Shown here: positions 1 to 8,751 of the stretch, piece by piece
Layout of the letters: every line of letters begins with the position of its first letter
How positions within the stretch are numbered: position 1 is the first letter of the stretch
From: JAHRAW01 sp965226545
GTDB taxonomy: Bacteria > Pseudomonadota > Gammaproteobacteria > Arenicellales > Poriferihabitantaceae
Direction of reading: 5' to 3'
Assembly: GCA_965226545.1 (NCBI GenBank)
Contig: OZ245364.1
Span: 1,984,001-2,048,000, forward strand
DNA: 64,000 nt
Made by a program: the position numbers and the translations under genes
The notes under the pieces: generated by a model
The model's database searches: none
Told to the model about the DNA's origin: nothing
Seen by the model: only the letters and a program-made list of their open reading frames with translations

Positions 1-2548
1 CGTTGGCATCGACGGCGGTCAGTATGTAACCGGTGCCGCCGACTTTAAGCGCATTGCCGTAAACCCGCCCGGTGTTCCCGTCAAAATTGACGCCTTCCGG
101 CAACTGGCCTTGCAAAGCGTAACTAAACGGTGCAGTGCCGCCATCGGGCGAGGTCAAGGTGACATCGAACGGATGGTCGATGGTGAAACTTAAATTTTTC
201 TGCACCGCAAAGGTCGGCACGGTATTGACGCGAATCGCCAGCGTATGAGTCGCCGAGCGCGGTGTAGTTGCGCTGTCGGTGGCGATGAATTGATAGGTGA
301 AATTGCCGGCCACGGTCGGCGTGCCGCCGACGCCGGCGGTGCTGTCGAATGTCAACCCGCCCGAGCCGCTTAAGTTGTCCGTCGTGGGATTCAATACCGG
401 TCGAACACCGGTGCCAGGCACCAAGGCGGCGGAGGGGATGTCGCCGGTGACGCCGGTGTCGCCGTTGAGCACATAAGTCGGGCTGCCGACGGTGAATGTC
501 GCCACATCATCCTCGCGCGTAAATTGCGGCGCAGCCACCACTTCGACAACGAAATTGCCCTCGGCGGATGAGCCGTTGGAATCGGTGGCGGTGAACGAGA
601 CACTGGCTTCGCCCAGTGGCGGACTGCCAACAAGCAAGTTGGGCGATTCAAGAGTCACGCCGGGGGGCAAGGTGCCGTAAGCGACGGAGAAAGTAAACGG
701 CGCAATGCCACCGGTATCCGGGTCGGGCAATGTCGTTGTATTTGCGGCGTTGTCGGCGAGTTGCACAGTCAACACCGTCGCCGTATAAACCGGCGCCGGG
801 GCGGCGTATATTGTGAATGTGTGAATCGCCGAAGCGCCGCCGGTTGTTTCGGTGATGATGTAGGACAATGTTACCTCGCCGGACACGGCGGTAAACCCGC
901 CGGATAATATGCGGGTGGTGGCATCAAACGCCAATGTGTTGCTTGCGGTGATGGCGGTGGTGAGCAAAGCGGCGGTGCCGGTTGCGCTGTCGGCAAGGGC
1001 GGAAAATGTAATCATTTTGCCGCTGTCATTGACGGTATAAGAAAGCGCATCCGGGTTTTGGCTGTCATCGGCGAATTGCAATTCGATAACTTCAATCACA
1101 AAACGCAATTCCGCAAACGCCCCATGGCTGTCGGTGGCGGTCATCGTATAGGAGTATGAACCGGGGGCGTTTGTGCCGTGCTCCGCTTTCGCAGTGAACA
1201 CGCGCGTGGCGGGGTCGAATGCAAAATTGGTTTCCAAAGTATCCGCCACCGCATAAACCAAACTGCCAACCCCGCCGCCCGCCGCGCGCAAGGGTATCGT
1301 TTTATCCACATTCGCGGCTTCGCCGGGCAAGCCCAACTTCACGGTCAACGCCGTCGGTGCGACGCTGAAAGTGACGGCGGGGGCGAAATTCGCTTTGAAG
1401 GTGAATGCGCCGATTACGCCGCCGGGGTTGCCGGGCGTGTCGACATCGGAGTTCATTTGGATTTGGATACTGCCTTCGAACTCGAAGCCGACGTTGCGGA
1501 CCGCGGGGTCGATGTCGCTGACTCTGATGCCTTCGAGGGTGGTGCTGTCGCCCTGCGTAAAGGCAAGCCCGGAGTTAATGAACTGGTTGGTGAAATCGCG
1601 CGGCGATGTGAAACTCGGCGGCAAGGCGGCCGGTGCAGGCAGGGTTAAATTGCTGATGTCGTAGATTGTGCCGCCGGTGGAATACGAAAGCACGGCGTTG
1701 GCGGTGGTGAATGTGACCGCCAGCGACGACGACGACGTATCCCACACATCGAATACGCCGAGCATATAAGTGAGCGTGGCGGTGGCGCTATCGGCATCAT
1801 CGGTTGCGGTGAGTTCATAGGCGGTGAAAGCAATCGCACTCGACGGGGCATCGGCTTCCACCGTCGGGGTGCCGGCGATATCATTGAGCGTTATCGAAAA
1901 TCCATCGGTGGCTGGGGCTATGGGCGCAAGCGTATAGGCGACAGTGCCAACGATGCCGCTGGTGGTGACGGGCGTCAACTCATACGACACCAACACATTT
2001 AACGGGAAGGCGACAAACGGTTGAGGTTCCGCCGGGAAAACGAACGCCGGCAGGATGTTGATGGTGAATGTTTGGGCGAGGGCGTAAGAGGTGCCGCCGT
2101 CGTTGGTCACTTCCCAGATAACTTGATAGGCGCCGATATCGTCGGCGGAGACCGTCCCCGAGCCGGGGGCTCTGAAATTAATCACATTGTCATCGTTGGA
2201 CCAAGTGGGGACATTAATGTTCGGAACAAACGGATATGCGTCGCCGGCTGCAAGTACATCGCCGTCGACAGTGATTCGATAATCGTCCCCATCAACCGCC
2301 GTGCCGCCGGTGGCGGCGGTCGCATCCGGCAAAGCGATGTTGCCGCCGCCGTCGGAATTTCTGAACTCTCTGTACGCCGTGCCGGCGCGAAGGGTGTAGG
2401 TCAGCCCGTCGATGGAAGTGCCGGTGAAGCGAAACGGTTCTGTTGTCTGCGCATCGGACTGCCCGGGGAAACTGAGTGCAAACCAGGCAATCAATGCAAC
2501 CAACGGCATCGCCGCGCGTGCGTGAATTTTGTGAGGTTTTGTATTCAT
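1..2548 (-). CDS. Large exported Ig-like/cadherin-like repeat protein, 3' end outside window
   Basis: The frame is open from an ATG at 2548 to the left edge (about 849 codons), so the C-terminus lies outside the window. The N-terminus is a plausible Sec signal peptide: a basic start, the hydrophobic stretch MPLVALIAWFALSF, then a likely cut after QSDA. The rest is built of roughly 90-100-residue modules with phrases such as YTMTATDSHG, VSFTATDSNG and YQFIATDSAT, the hallmark of putative-Ig (He_PIG) or cadherin-like beta-sandwich domains. A surface or secreted adhesin role is inferred from architecture only; no enzymatic motif is visible. It is transcribed away from the hisA-type gene. The frame was read directly at several positions and at the left edge and stays open. 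Confidence 0.8.
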   Translation of the reverse strand, partial: MNTKPHKIHARAAMPLVALIAWFALSFPGQSDAQTTEPFRFTGTSIDGLTYTLRAGTAYREFRNSDGGGNIALPDATAATGGTAVDGDDYRITVDGDVLAAGDAYPFVPNINVPTWSNDDNVINFRAPGSGTVSADDIGAYQVIWEVTNDGGTSYALAQTFTINILPAFVFPAEPQPFVAFPLNVLVSYELTPVTTSGIVGTVAYTLAPIAPATDGFSITLNDIAGTPTVEADAPSSAIAFTAYELTATDDADSATATLTYMLGVFDVWDTSSSSLAVTFTTANAVLSYSTGGTIYDISNLTLPAPAALPPSFTSPRDFTNQFINSGLAFTQGDSTTLEGIRVSDIDPAVRNVGFEFEGSIQIQMNSDVDTPGNPGGVIGAFTFKANFAPAVTFSVAPTALTVKLGLPGEAANVDKTIPLRAAGGGVGSLVYAVADTLETNFAFDPATRVFTAKAEHGTNAPGSYSYTMTATDSHGAFAELRFVIEVIELQFADDSQNPDALSYTVNDSGKMITFSALADSATGTAALLTTAITASNTLAFDATTRILSGGFTAVSGEVTLSYIITETTGGASAIHTFTIYAAPAPVYTATVLTVQLADNAANTTTLPDPDTGGIAPFTFSVAYGTLPPGVTLESPNLLVGSPPLGEASVSFTATDSNGSSAEGNFVVEVVAAPQFTREDDVATFTVGSPTYVLNGDTGVTGDIPSAALVPGTGVRPVLNPTTDNLSGSGGLTFDSTAGVGGTPTVAGNFTYQFIATDSATTPRSATHTLAIRVNTVPTFAVQKNLSFTIDHPFDVTLTSPDGGTAPFSYALQGQLPEGVNFDGNTGRVYGNALKVGGTGYILTAVDAN

Positions 2549-2902
2549 GATTAATGCGTTTCGGATGAGTGCTCTGGTTCGACTGGACAATGCAGATGCA
2601 TACGCGCCCGCCGCCAATAACGGAAGGCAAGTGTAGCCGCCCAACCCGTCGGCTGTCAAGCCCCGCCGAGCGACATTATGCACCAAACCCCTCGCCCGCC
2701 GCAAACGGCTATATGCGTCCAATAAATATGCTAATCTTAACACACGACAAGGCGGAGACGGATGGGTGCGCCATTTAAAGTGAATATAGTTACAAGTGAA
2801 CTGCGCATCTTGACACATCGAAGCGCATCAAAGCGCACCGCACGAAGACGGCATTCATTCGTTGCGACGGTTCGCCCACTCGCCATGCCCCGACCGACTC
2901 AT

Positions 2903-2908
2903 TATAAT
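2903..2908 (+). promoter_or_regulatory. Candidate -10 box for the hisA-type gene
   Basis: TATAAT lies 33 bases before the ATG at 2942, in the 393-base region between two divergent genes. No convincing -35 hexamer is visible at the expected spacing, and no Shine-Dalgarno precedes the ATG. The rest of the divergent region holds nothing else I recognise. Confidence 0.4.
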
Positions 2909-2941
2909 ATGCAACCCCACTGATTCCCCAACCATAGCCCA

Positions 2942-3700
2942 ATGATTATTTATCCCGACATCGAGATTCACGGCGGTCAATGCGTCAATCTAAAACACGG
3001 CGGCATCGATGCGCCGCAAAAATTTTCGAAAAGCCCGCAACAGGCGGCGAAGGAATTCGAAGACGCCGGCGCCGAATGGCTGCATATCATTGACATCGAC
3101 GGCGTGTTCGATGGCGCCACCGAAAAAACCGGCGGCGACAACGGTGATGTTATCCGCGAAATTATCAGCAAAGCGAATATTCCGGTGCAAGTCGGCGGCG
3201 GCGTGCGTTCGGCGAGCGTTATTAAACATTGGTTCGACAGCGGCGCCGAAAGAGTCGTGCTCGGCACGGCGGCGGTGACCGACCAACGATTGATCGAAGA
3301 AAGTTGCGTCGCCTATCCGCAACGGATTCTGATTAGCATCGATGCGCGCAATGGAATGGCGGTGTCGCACGGCTGGCAACACACCTCGGCGCTCGGCGCC
3401 CTCGAACTCGCGCAACGATACGAACGATGCGGCGCCGCCGGCATCATCTACACCGACATCGACCGATACGATGAACTGCCCGAAAGCAGCATGGCAAACA
3501 CCACGCAAATGGCAAGCGATTTATCCTGCCCGGTGATTTCCAGCGGCACGGTGCGCAACCTCGATGATGTATCGATGCTAACCCAACTGCCCAACATCGC
3601 CGGCGCCGTGATTGGCTGGGCGTTGTTTAGCGGCGCGATTACGCTCGAAGAGGCGCTTGCGCATGCGCAACAAAAAACGACCAAGGCGGCGATGATTTAA
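2942..3700 (+). CDS. hisA: HisA-type phosphoribosyl isomerase, stand-alone and divergent
   Basis: A 252-residue (beta/alpha)8-barrel protein resembling ProFAR isomerase, the histidine-pathway enzyme converting ProFAR to PRFAR. The first strand with its catalytic Asp is present (YPDIEIHGGQCVNL, Asp6), as are the phosphate-binding VGGGVRS, the second acidic region ISIDARNG, a GWQ segment and the late phosphate loop SSGTVRNLDD. The family's usual TDI-x-RDG and SGG motifs are altered here to TDIDRYDEL and SGT. No other his gene is in the window, so it is either a relocated hisA or a paralogue with a shifted substrate. Length is normal for HisA. Confidence 0.75.
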   Translation: MIIYPDIEIHGGQCVNLKHGGIDAPQKFSKSPQQAAKEFEDAGAEWLHIIDIDGVFDGATEKTGGDNGDVIREIISKANIPVQVGGGVRSASVIKHWFDSGAERVVLGTAAVTDQRLIEESCVAYPQRILISIDARNGMAVSHGWQHTSALGALELAQRYERCGAAGIIYTDIDRYDELPESSMANTTQMASDLSCPVISSGTVRNLDDVSMLTQLPNIAGAVIGWALFSGAITLEEALAHAQQKTTKAAMI

Positions 3701-3729
3701 TTTTGTCGGTTTAATTGTTGCGTTGTCAC

Positions 3730-3783
3730 TCGTTACTTAACGACTGCACTTATAACGACTGCACGTTTGTCGTTAAGTAACGA
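3730..3783. repeat. 15-base perfect inverted repeat between convergent genes
   Basis: TCGTTACTTAACGAC at 3730-3744 is the exact reverse complement of 3769-3783. The 24-base spacer contains the word GACTGCAC twice. It lies between the 3' ends of the hisA-type gene and the methyltransferase gene, where a bidirectional terminator is expected, but there is no T-run. Confidence 0.6.
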
Positions 3784-3851
3784 CTGTTAAATTAGCGACT
3801 ATATTAATGTCGCAATTAACATCACCCCGCAACTCATTACCCCGCATCGCA

Positions 3852-5369
3852 TTACCAATCGGGCTTAATCTCCCCCCGCCGCCGCTCGACATAATCGCGC
3901 AATCGTTCATCAATCGCCGCATCGAGTGGCGGCGGTTGATAACTCTCCAAAATTTTTAAGTAAAGTTCATTGGCGCGTTGCGTCGCGGTTTTTTCGCCGC
4001 GTTCCTGCCAGGTTTCGAAGTTGCTCCAATCGGCAACCAGCGGTGCATAAAAAGCATCTTGATAACGGTCGATGGTGTGTTTGGTGCCAAAGAAATGCCC
4101 GCCGGCGCCGACTTCGCGGATGGCATCCAGCGCAAGATTTTTTTCGTTGACCTCAATCGGCTGCAGCGTCTCCGCCAACATCCGCACCATCTCCATATCG
4201 ACAATTAACTTTTCGAACGACGCACACAACCCGCCCTCGAGCCAGCCGCCGCTGTGCTTAATCATATTGCCGTGCGCCAACACCGCACTCCACAACGACA
4301 TCTCGGATTCCCACGCGGCTTGCGCATCGACGCAATTGGCGGCGTTGACGTTCGAGGTGCGATACGGCAACCGATACTTGCGCGCCAATTGCCCGCCGGC
4401 TAAAACCGCCTTGGCGTATTCCGGCGTGCCAAACGCCGGCGCGCCGGTTTTCATATCGACATTCGAAGTGAACCCGCCGTAAAACACCGGCGCGCCGCGA
4501 TTGACCATTTGGATATAAGCAATCACGCCAAGCGCCTCGGCGTTTTGTTGCGCCAACGCGCCGGCGAGGGTTATCGGGCTCATCGCGCCGGATAAGGTGA
4601 ACGGCGTCACCACCACCGGCTGATTATGTTGCGCCATTATCGCCGCGCCGTCCAACATCGGCGCATCTACCTTAAGCGGCGAGTTGGTGTTGAGCACGGT
4701 GGTCACGCTCGGCTCGCGCAACAGTTGCGCCTTATCGATGTCGCGCGCGATGCAAACCATCTCGAGCCCGTCTCGCACGCGCGCCTCGCCGAGGCTGTAC
4801 ACATGCCACGCCTTTTCGGTCAGGCGAATGAACGCGGAATATGCATCGAGATGGCGGGTGTGCGCCGGCAAATCAATCGGCTCAACCGGATAGCCGGCCA
4901 TCATCGCCACGATATTAAACGCCTGCCCCAAGCGCAAAAAATCGCAATAGTCGTCGAAGTTGCCGGTGCGTCTCCCGCGCACAATATCCGAACAATTCGG
5001 CGCGCTCGACACAATCATAAAATTGATGCAGTTGCCGCCGTAGACGCTGTTATACGCCGGGTTGCGCGCATGCATCGTAATTTCACTCGGCGCATGCGCG
5101 ATGTATTCCATCACCAACTCGCGCTCCATCAACACATACCCGCTGCGCGGATCTATCCGCGCACCGCATTTCACCATCAACGCCCGCGCCTCATCGCTGA
5201 CAATCTGCAGCCCGATGCTTTCGAGTATGCGCATCGAGCCGTCGTGTATCAACGCCAACCCCTCCTCATCCAAAATCTCGACCGGCGGATACGGGTTGCG
5301 CAATTGCTGCACCGGCGCTTGCGCGAGGGTGAATGGCGGGGGTTGTTTGCGACCGCTGCGTTTGGGCAT
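3852..5369 (-). CDS. MttB-superfamily (trimethylamine methyltransferase-like) protein, non-pyrrolysine
   Basis: A 505-residue cytoplasmic protein of the MttB/COG5598 family. Characterised members move a methyl group from trimethylamine, glycine betaine, carnitine or related quaternary amines to a corrinoid protein. The reading frame has no in-frame TAG, so this is the non-pyrrolysine type that dominates in aerobic marine bacteria. Family-like regions include EILDEEGLALIHDGSMRILE near the N-terminus, PLVADWSNFETW and the C-terminal LRDYVERRRGEI. The substrate cannot be read from sequence; the neighbouring dimethylglycine- and choline-dehydrogenase-like genes elsewhere in the window make a methylated-amine substrate likely. 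No corrinoid protein or reactivase is visible here. Confidence 0.85.
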   Translation of the reverse strand: MPKRSGRKQPPPFTLAQAPVQQLRNPYPPVEILDEEGLALIHDGSMRILESIGLQIVSDEARALMVKCGARIDPRSGYVLMERELVMEYIAHAPSEITMHARNPAYNSVYGGNCINFMIVSSAPNCSDIVRGRRTGNFDDYCDFLRLGQAFNIVAMMAGYPVEPIDLPAHTRHLDAYSAFIRLTEKAWHVYSLGEARVRDGLEMVCIARDIDKAQLLREPSVTTVLNTNSPLKVDAPMLDGAAIMAQHNQPVVVTPFTLSGAMSPITLAGALAQQNAEALGVIAYIQMVNRGAPVFYGGFTSNVDMKTGAPAFGTPEYAKAVLAGGQLARKYRLPYRTSNVNAANCVDAQAAWESEMSLWSAVLAHGNMIKHSGGWLEGGLCASFEKLIVDMEMVRMLAETLQPIEVNEKNLALDAIREVGAGGHFFGTKHTIDRYQDAFYAPLVADWSNFETWQERGEKTATQRANELYLKILESYQPPPLDAAIDERLRDYVERRRGEIKPDW

Positions 5370-5438
5370 TGGGGTGGGGTTGGGTGGGTGGTTTCAGTTA
5401 AGTGACTCGTGACTTGCGGCTTGGATTGTGCACGCGGA

Positions 5439-6752
5439 TTATGCACACTTTTGTTGCGGGATTGAATCGACCGACTCATTAATAATACGCACACTCTCGC
5501 GCGCCAAATCGACCGGTGCGCAAGTTAATTGCAGGTTGTCGCCAAAATCGAAAATGTGCGGTGCGGTGAACTTTTCGGTGCGTGGGTACAGTAAATAAAG
5601 TGACAGTGGCGTTGATGACGGTGACGATGACTGTGACGACGCCAATTGAGATTGGTATTTTTTACCGTAAGCAAACATTTGATACACATCGCCGCGGCTG
5701 ATTGCTTTAGTTAAATCGCCGCCGTCCAATTCTTTCCATTTGGCATCGCCAATCCATAATTCATTGCCGCGTCGCGCGACGATGTCGGGGCGCAGTAAAA
5801 AAACTTTGCCGCCGTGTTGTTTCTTCGCCAAATAACGGTTGCTCTCTTGCCCGCGAATTTGCCAGCTCGGGAATTCGCGGCGCAGGCGGGCGGTGACATA
5901 ATCTTCGAAAATTCGTTCCATCGGAAACAACAAGCCGACCGATTCATTTGCGCCGCGCCAAGTGCTTGGTGCATCGCCGCGCAATAATAATTGCACCCAG
6001 GCGAATAATCGATGATATTGAGTCATCGTGCGGTCGATGTTGGCGCGCGCCAAATCGGCGGTGATGTTGCGCGATGTTGGCACTTCATCAAAATAAAACC
6101 GCGCTTGACGCAAACGGCTTTGGTTTTTGCCGCTGCGCGCGATTGATTGCAGCCGCACAATCGCGGATTTAATTAATCGATTGATTGGACGGTCGGCGGT
6201 GAATTCGACATATCGCACATAAAACCGTTCGCGATGCACAAAGTTTTCGCGCAGTTGTCGCGCCAACAACAATTTGCCTTTCAACACCCGCAAGTTGCCC
6301 TCGCGCGCCGCGTAATGCCGCGCCAATCCGCGCCGCGTCAACGCCAGCACTTCATCGGCAAACATCGTTATCAACGCCTCCATCAACGGAAACCGCCGCA
6401 ATGCGCGCACTTCGCTTTCGCTTAAATATCGGCACGGCCCATTGCGCCAAGTGCGCAACATCCGCAAAAAAATCATTCGCGTTTGTTCGTTATCATCAGC
6501 GGATGAATTCGCCAACGCAACCTTCGGCAAAATTTCCAACACAACATTTTTAGTTTGCACAACGCCGACATAATTATGCGCGGTTAATTTATCGCGCCCC
6601 ACCGTCATCACATTGCGCCCATGCACATCCGCGCCGCGCCGCAACACCGCATCGGTCAATTCATCCAACACCGCCTTCGACACGCGCACATCCACCTTCG
6701 CCGATGCATCGCACCCCAGCGATTGATGTTCGCGCATGATGAGGTTATGCAT
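5439..6752 (-). CDS. mcrC: McrC-like nuclease subunit of an McrBC restriction system
   Basis: McrC-family protein (about 437 residues) that supplies the endonuclease for the McrB GTPase motor and cuts modified DNA. The PD-(D/E)XK core is visible near the C-terminal third as LLRPDIVARRGNELWIGDAK followed by WKE (Asp, then Asp-x-Lys). Upstream are the usual beta-rich N-terminal and helical regions. The ATG at 6752 gives an 8-base ATGCATAA overlap with the end of mcrB, fitting translational coupling; an ATG at 6782 in the same frame is an alternative. A Ser/Gln-rich insert (ASSQSSSPSSTP) near the C-terminus is encoded by the short GTGAC-type repeat seen elsewhere in the window. Confidence 0.88.
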   Translation of the reverse strand: MHNLIMREHQSLGCDASAKVDVRVSKAVLDELTDAVLRRGADVHGRNVMTVGRDKLTAHNYVGVVQTKNVVLEILPKVALANSSADDNEQTRMIFLRMLRTWRNGPCRYLSESEVRALRRFPLMEALITMFADEVLALTRRGLARHYAAREGNLRVLKGKLLLARQLRENFVHRERFYVRYVEFTADRPINRLIKSAIVRLQSIARSGKNQSRLRQARFYFDEVPTSRNITADLARANIDRTMTQYHRLFAWVQLLLRGDAPSTWRGANESVGLLFPMERIFEDYVTARLRREFPSWQIRGQESNRYLAKKQHGGKVFLLRPDIVARRGNELWIGDAKWKELDGGDLTKAISRGDVYQMFAYGKKYQSQLASSQSSSPSSTPLSLYLLYPRTEKFTAPHIFDFGDNLQLTCAPVDLARESVRIINESVDSIPQQKCA

Positions 6753-8682
6753 TGTCGGCATCGTTAGTATTGCCGGCACCATTCACGGCGTAAATTTTTT
6801 GATAAGCGGCGGCGTTATCCAATTCACTGTCGTTAACCCGCCAAAGTTTTTTATCCGCATCAACCCAATCGCCATTCGACATCGGCGGCATCGCCGGCAT
6901 TGCATCGGCAACGACAAACCCGTTGCGGTTTAACACCACATCAATCTTTTCCCACTCATCATAAAAATATTCCTGCAACAACGGCAACACCGAACGTCGA
7001 AACACATTCGCCAACGCATCCTTTGATGCCGCATCACGCAACCCAATGAAATACGCATGCCCAATCTGATGGTCACGGTCGTAAATCGCGGCAATGCGCG
7101 CGTTGATTGCATCCAACATTTTTGCAATGTTGATGCCGTCGATATTAATGTCGCGCAACAAGTTACTGTCCGGCATCATCTCGACAAATTCAAACCGGCG
7201 GCGTAAGGCGGTGTCCAGCAATGCAATGGAACGGTCGGCGGTGTTCATTGTGCCGATGAGGTGGAGGTTTTCCGGTATGCCGAATGGCTTTTGGGAATAC
7301 GGCAAGGTGACGCGCAATTGTTCGCCGCCGGCTTGTTCGGATTCATCCAACCGCACCCGCTTCGACTTTTCCAGCAAGGTGATTAACTCGCCAAAGATTT
7401 TGGCGATGTTGCCGCGATTAATTTCGTCGATGATTAATGCATAGTTTTCGCTGTCTTCGTCATTTTCGGCAAGCGTGCAGATTTGCTTAAAAATCCCCGG
7501 CTCAACCGCAAAACGAATCTGCCCGGCTTTGTCGGTTTTTGCTTTCAGCCCTTCAACAAAGTATTCGTAATCGAAACTTTGATGAAAAGTAACAAACTGG
7601 ATTCGCTTCTCGGATTCCAGTTCATTAAACCGTTCGCGCAACATTGCGCGGTCATCTTGATGTGCCGCGTAATATTCCGCATCGCAAATCGCCACCGCCT
7701 CGGCGACGGTGCGATGGGTTTTGCCGGTGCCCGGCGGTCCGTAGAAAATGCGATTAAGTGCAATCGACTCGGCGGCTTGGTCTGATGCATTCGAGGCATT
7801 AGAGGCAGTGGCTTTATCCGCCCCTGCTTGATTGCGATACTTTTTCCGCCATTGGTCCAGCGGTGGCGCGAAAAAATCCAAATCCTTTTTGCCGGATTTT
7901 TTTGCTTCGTTATCGCGTATCTCGCGCAACCAGCGGTCGACCCACGGCAAAGATGGTCTTGGCCTAATCTTGCCTTTGTAATGCCGCACAATTTTGCGTT
8001 TGACCCTGCTGCTAAACACGCGCTGAAAATCATCTCGAAAAAGAATGTGATTCAACAAATGCCGAACCGCTCGACGCTCAAGCAAATTGGTCTGCTTGAA
8101 ATGCGTCATAAACGCAAAGCCGCTTCTGTCGAATTCACGCAACCACTTATCCAACATTCCAGAAAACTTTTCGGCATCGCCGACAAGTTCTTTGCGTCGC
8201 GATTGGTCGAGCGATTTCCACTGTTGCATCAACAACATTAACGTTGCCAATTCAACCTGGAGAAAACTGCGCAAGCCGATTGAGTGGTTGGCAATGCCGC
8301 GCATATAGTCGTCCTGCAAAAATTTACTGTCAGGCAATGCTTCGCCCGACCAACTCCACACTTCCGCAATATTGCCTTGCCTTTTGGCGCGCGACGGGCT
8401 GCTGTTGGCAAATTCAAACAACCAAACCATTTCCGCAAACAACTGTATTGTTTGCGGCGGCGCGTTTTGCAGTTGCCCCTCGAAACCTGACAAAAGATTT
8501 TCCGCGGTTGGTTTGCGTAAAGTGTCGACAACGCGCTTAACGCAATCATCGACAATCTCTTTTGTCCAAAGATTTTTGTCGGTAAAAACCGAGCCGTCTT
8601 TGACCAAACAGTTGTCGCGCCAATAGTGCGCCGCTTCGTAACTAAATTTCGCGTGCGGCAAAGGGTAGTTTGTTCGAGCCAT
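6745..8682 (-). CDS. mcrB: McrB-like AAA+ GTPase, first copy
   Basis: A 645-residue protein: a mainly helical N-terminal domain (about 1-285), a short Ala/Ser/Asn linker, then the McrB motor. The motor shows Walker A GPPGTGKT (315-322), Walker B ALIIDEINRGN (Asp419-Glu420), the McrB signature MNTADRS (479-485) and the arginine-rich LDTALRRRFEF. McrB rings thread DNA and activate McrC, whose gene follows directly with overlap. The N-terminal domain, which in this family selects the target DNA, has no similarity I can see to that of the second copy, whereas the motors are nearly the same. Sixty-nine bases separate it from the upstream second mcrB. Confidence 0.9.
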   Translation of the reverse strand: MARTNYPLPHAKFSYEAAHYWRDNCLVKDGSVFTDKNLWTKEIVDDCVKRVVDTLRKPTAENLLSGFEGQLQNAPPQTIQLFAEMVWLFEFANSSPSRAKRQGNIAEVWSWSGEALPDSKFLQDDYMRGIANHSIGLRSFLQVELATLMLLMQQWKSLDQSRRKELVGDAEKFSGMLDKWLREFDRSGFAFMTHFKQTNLLERRAVRHLLNHILFRDDFQRVFSSRVKRKIVRHYKGKIRPRPSLPWVDRWLREIRDNEAKKSGKKDLDFFAPPLDQWRKKYRNQAGADKATASNASNASDQAAESIALNRIFYGPPGTGKTHRTVAEAVAICDAEYYAAHQDDRAMLRERFNELESEKRIQFVTFHQSFDYEYFVEGLKAKTDKAGQIRFAVEPGIFKQICTLAENDEDSENYALIIDEINRGNIAKIFGELITLLEKSKRVRLDESEQAGGEQLRVTLPYSQKPFGIPENLHLIGTMNTADRSIALLDTALRRRFEFVEMMPDSNLLRDINIDGINIAKMLDAINARIAAIYDRDHQIGHAYFIGLRDAASKDALANVFRRSVLPLLQEYFYDEWEKIDVVLNRNGFVVADAMPAMPPMSNGDWVDADKKLWRVNDSELDNAAAYQKIYAVNGAGNTNDADNA

Positions 8683-8751
8683 TGGTAATTGTCCAACTAT
8701 TTTTCAGATGCATCGCCAAACGGTGATTGTAGCCGATGCGCAAAGCGCCGA

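Noticed and set aside
3730..3783. Intrinsic terminator for hisA
   Set aside because: The stem is perfect but AT-rich with a 24-base loop and no T-run, so it is listed only as an inverted repeat.
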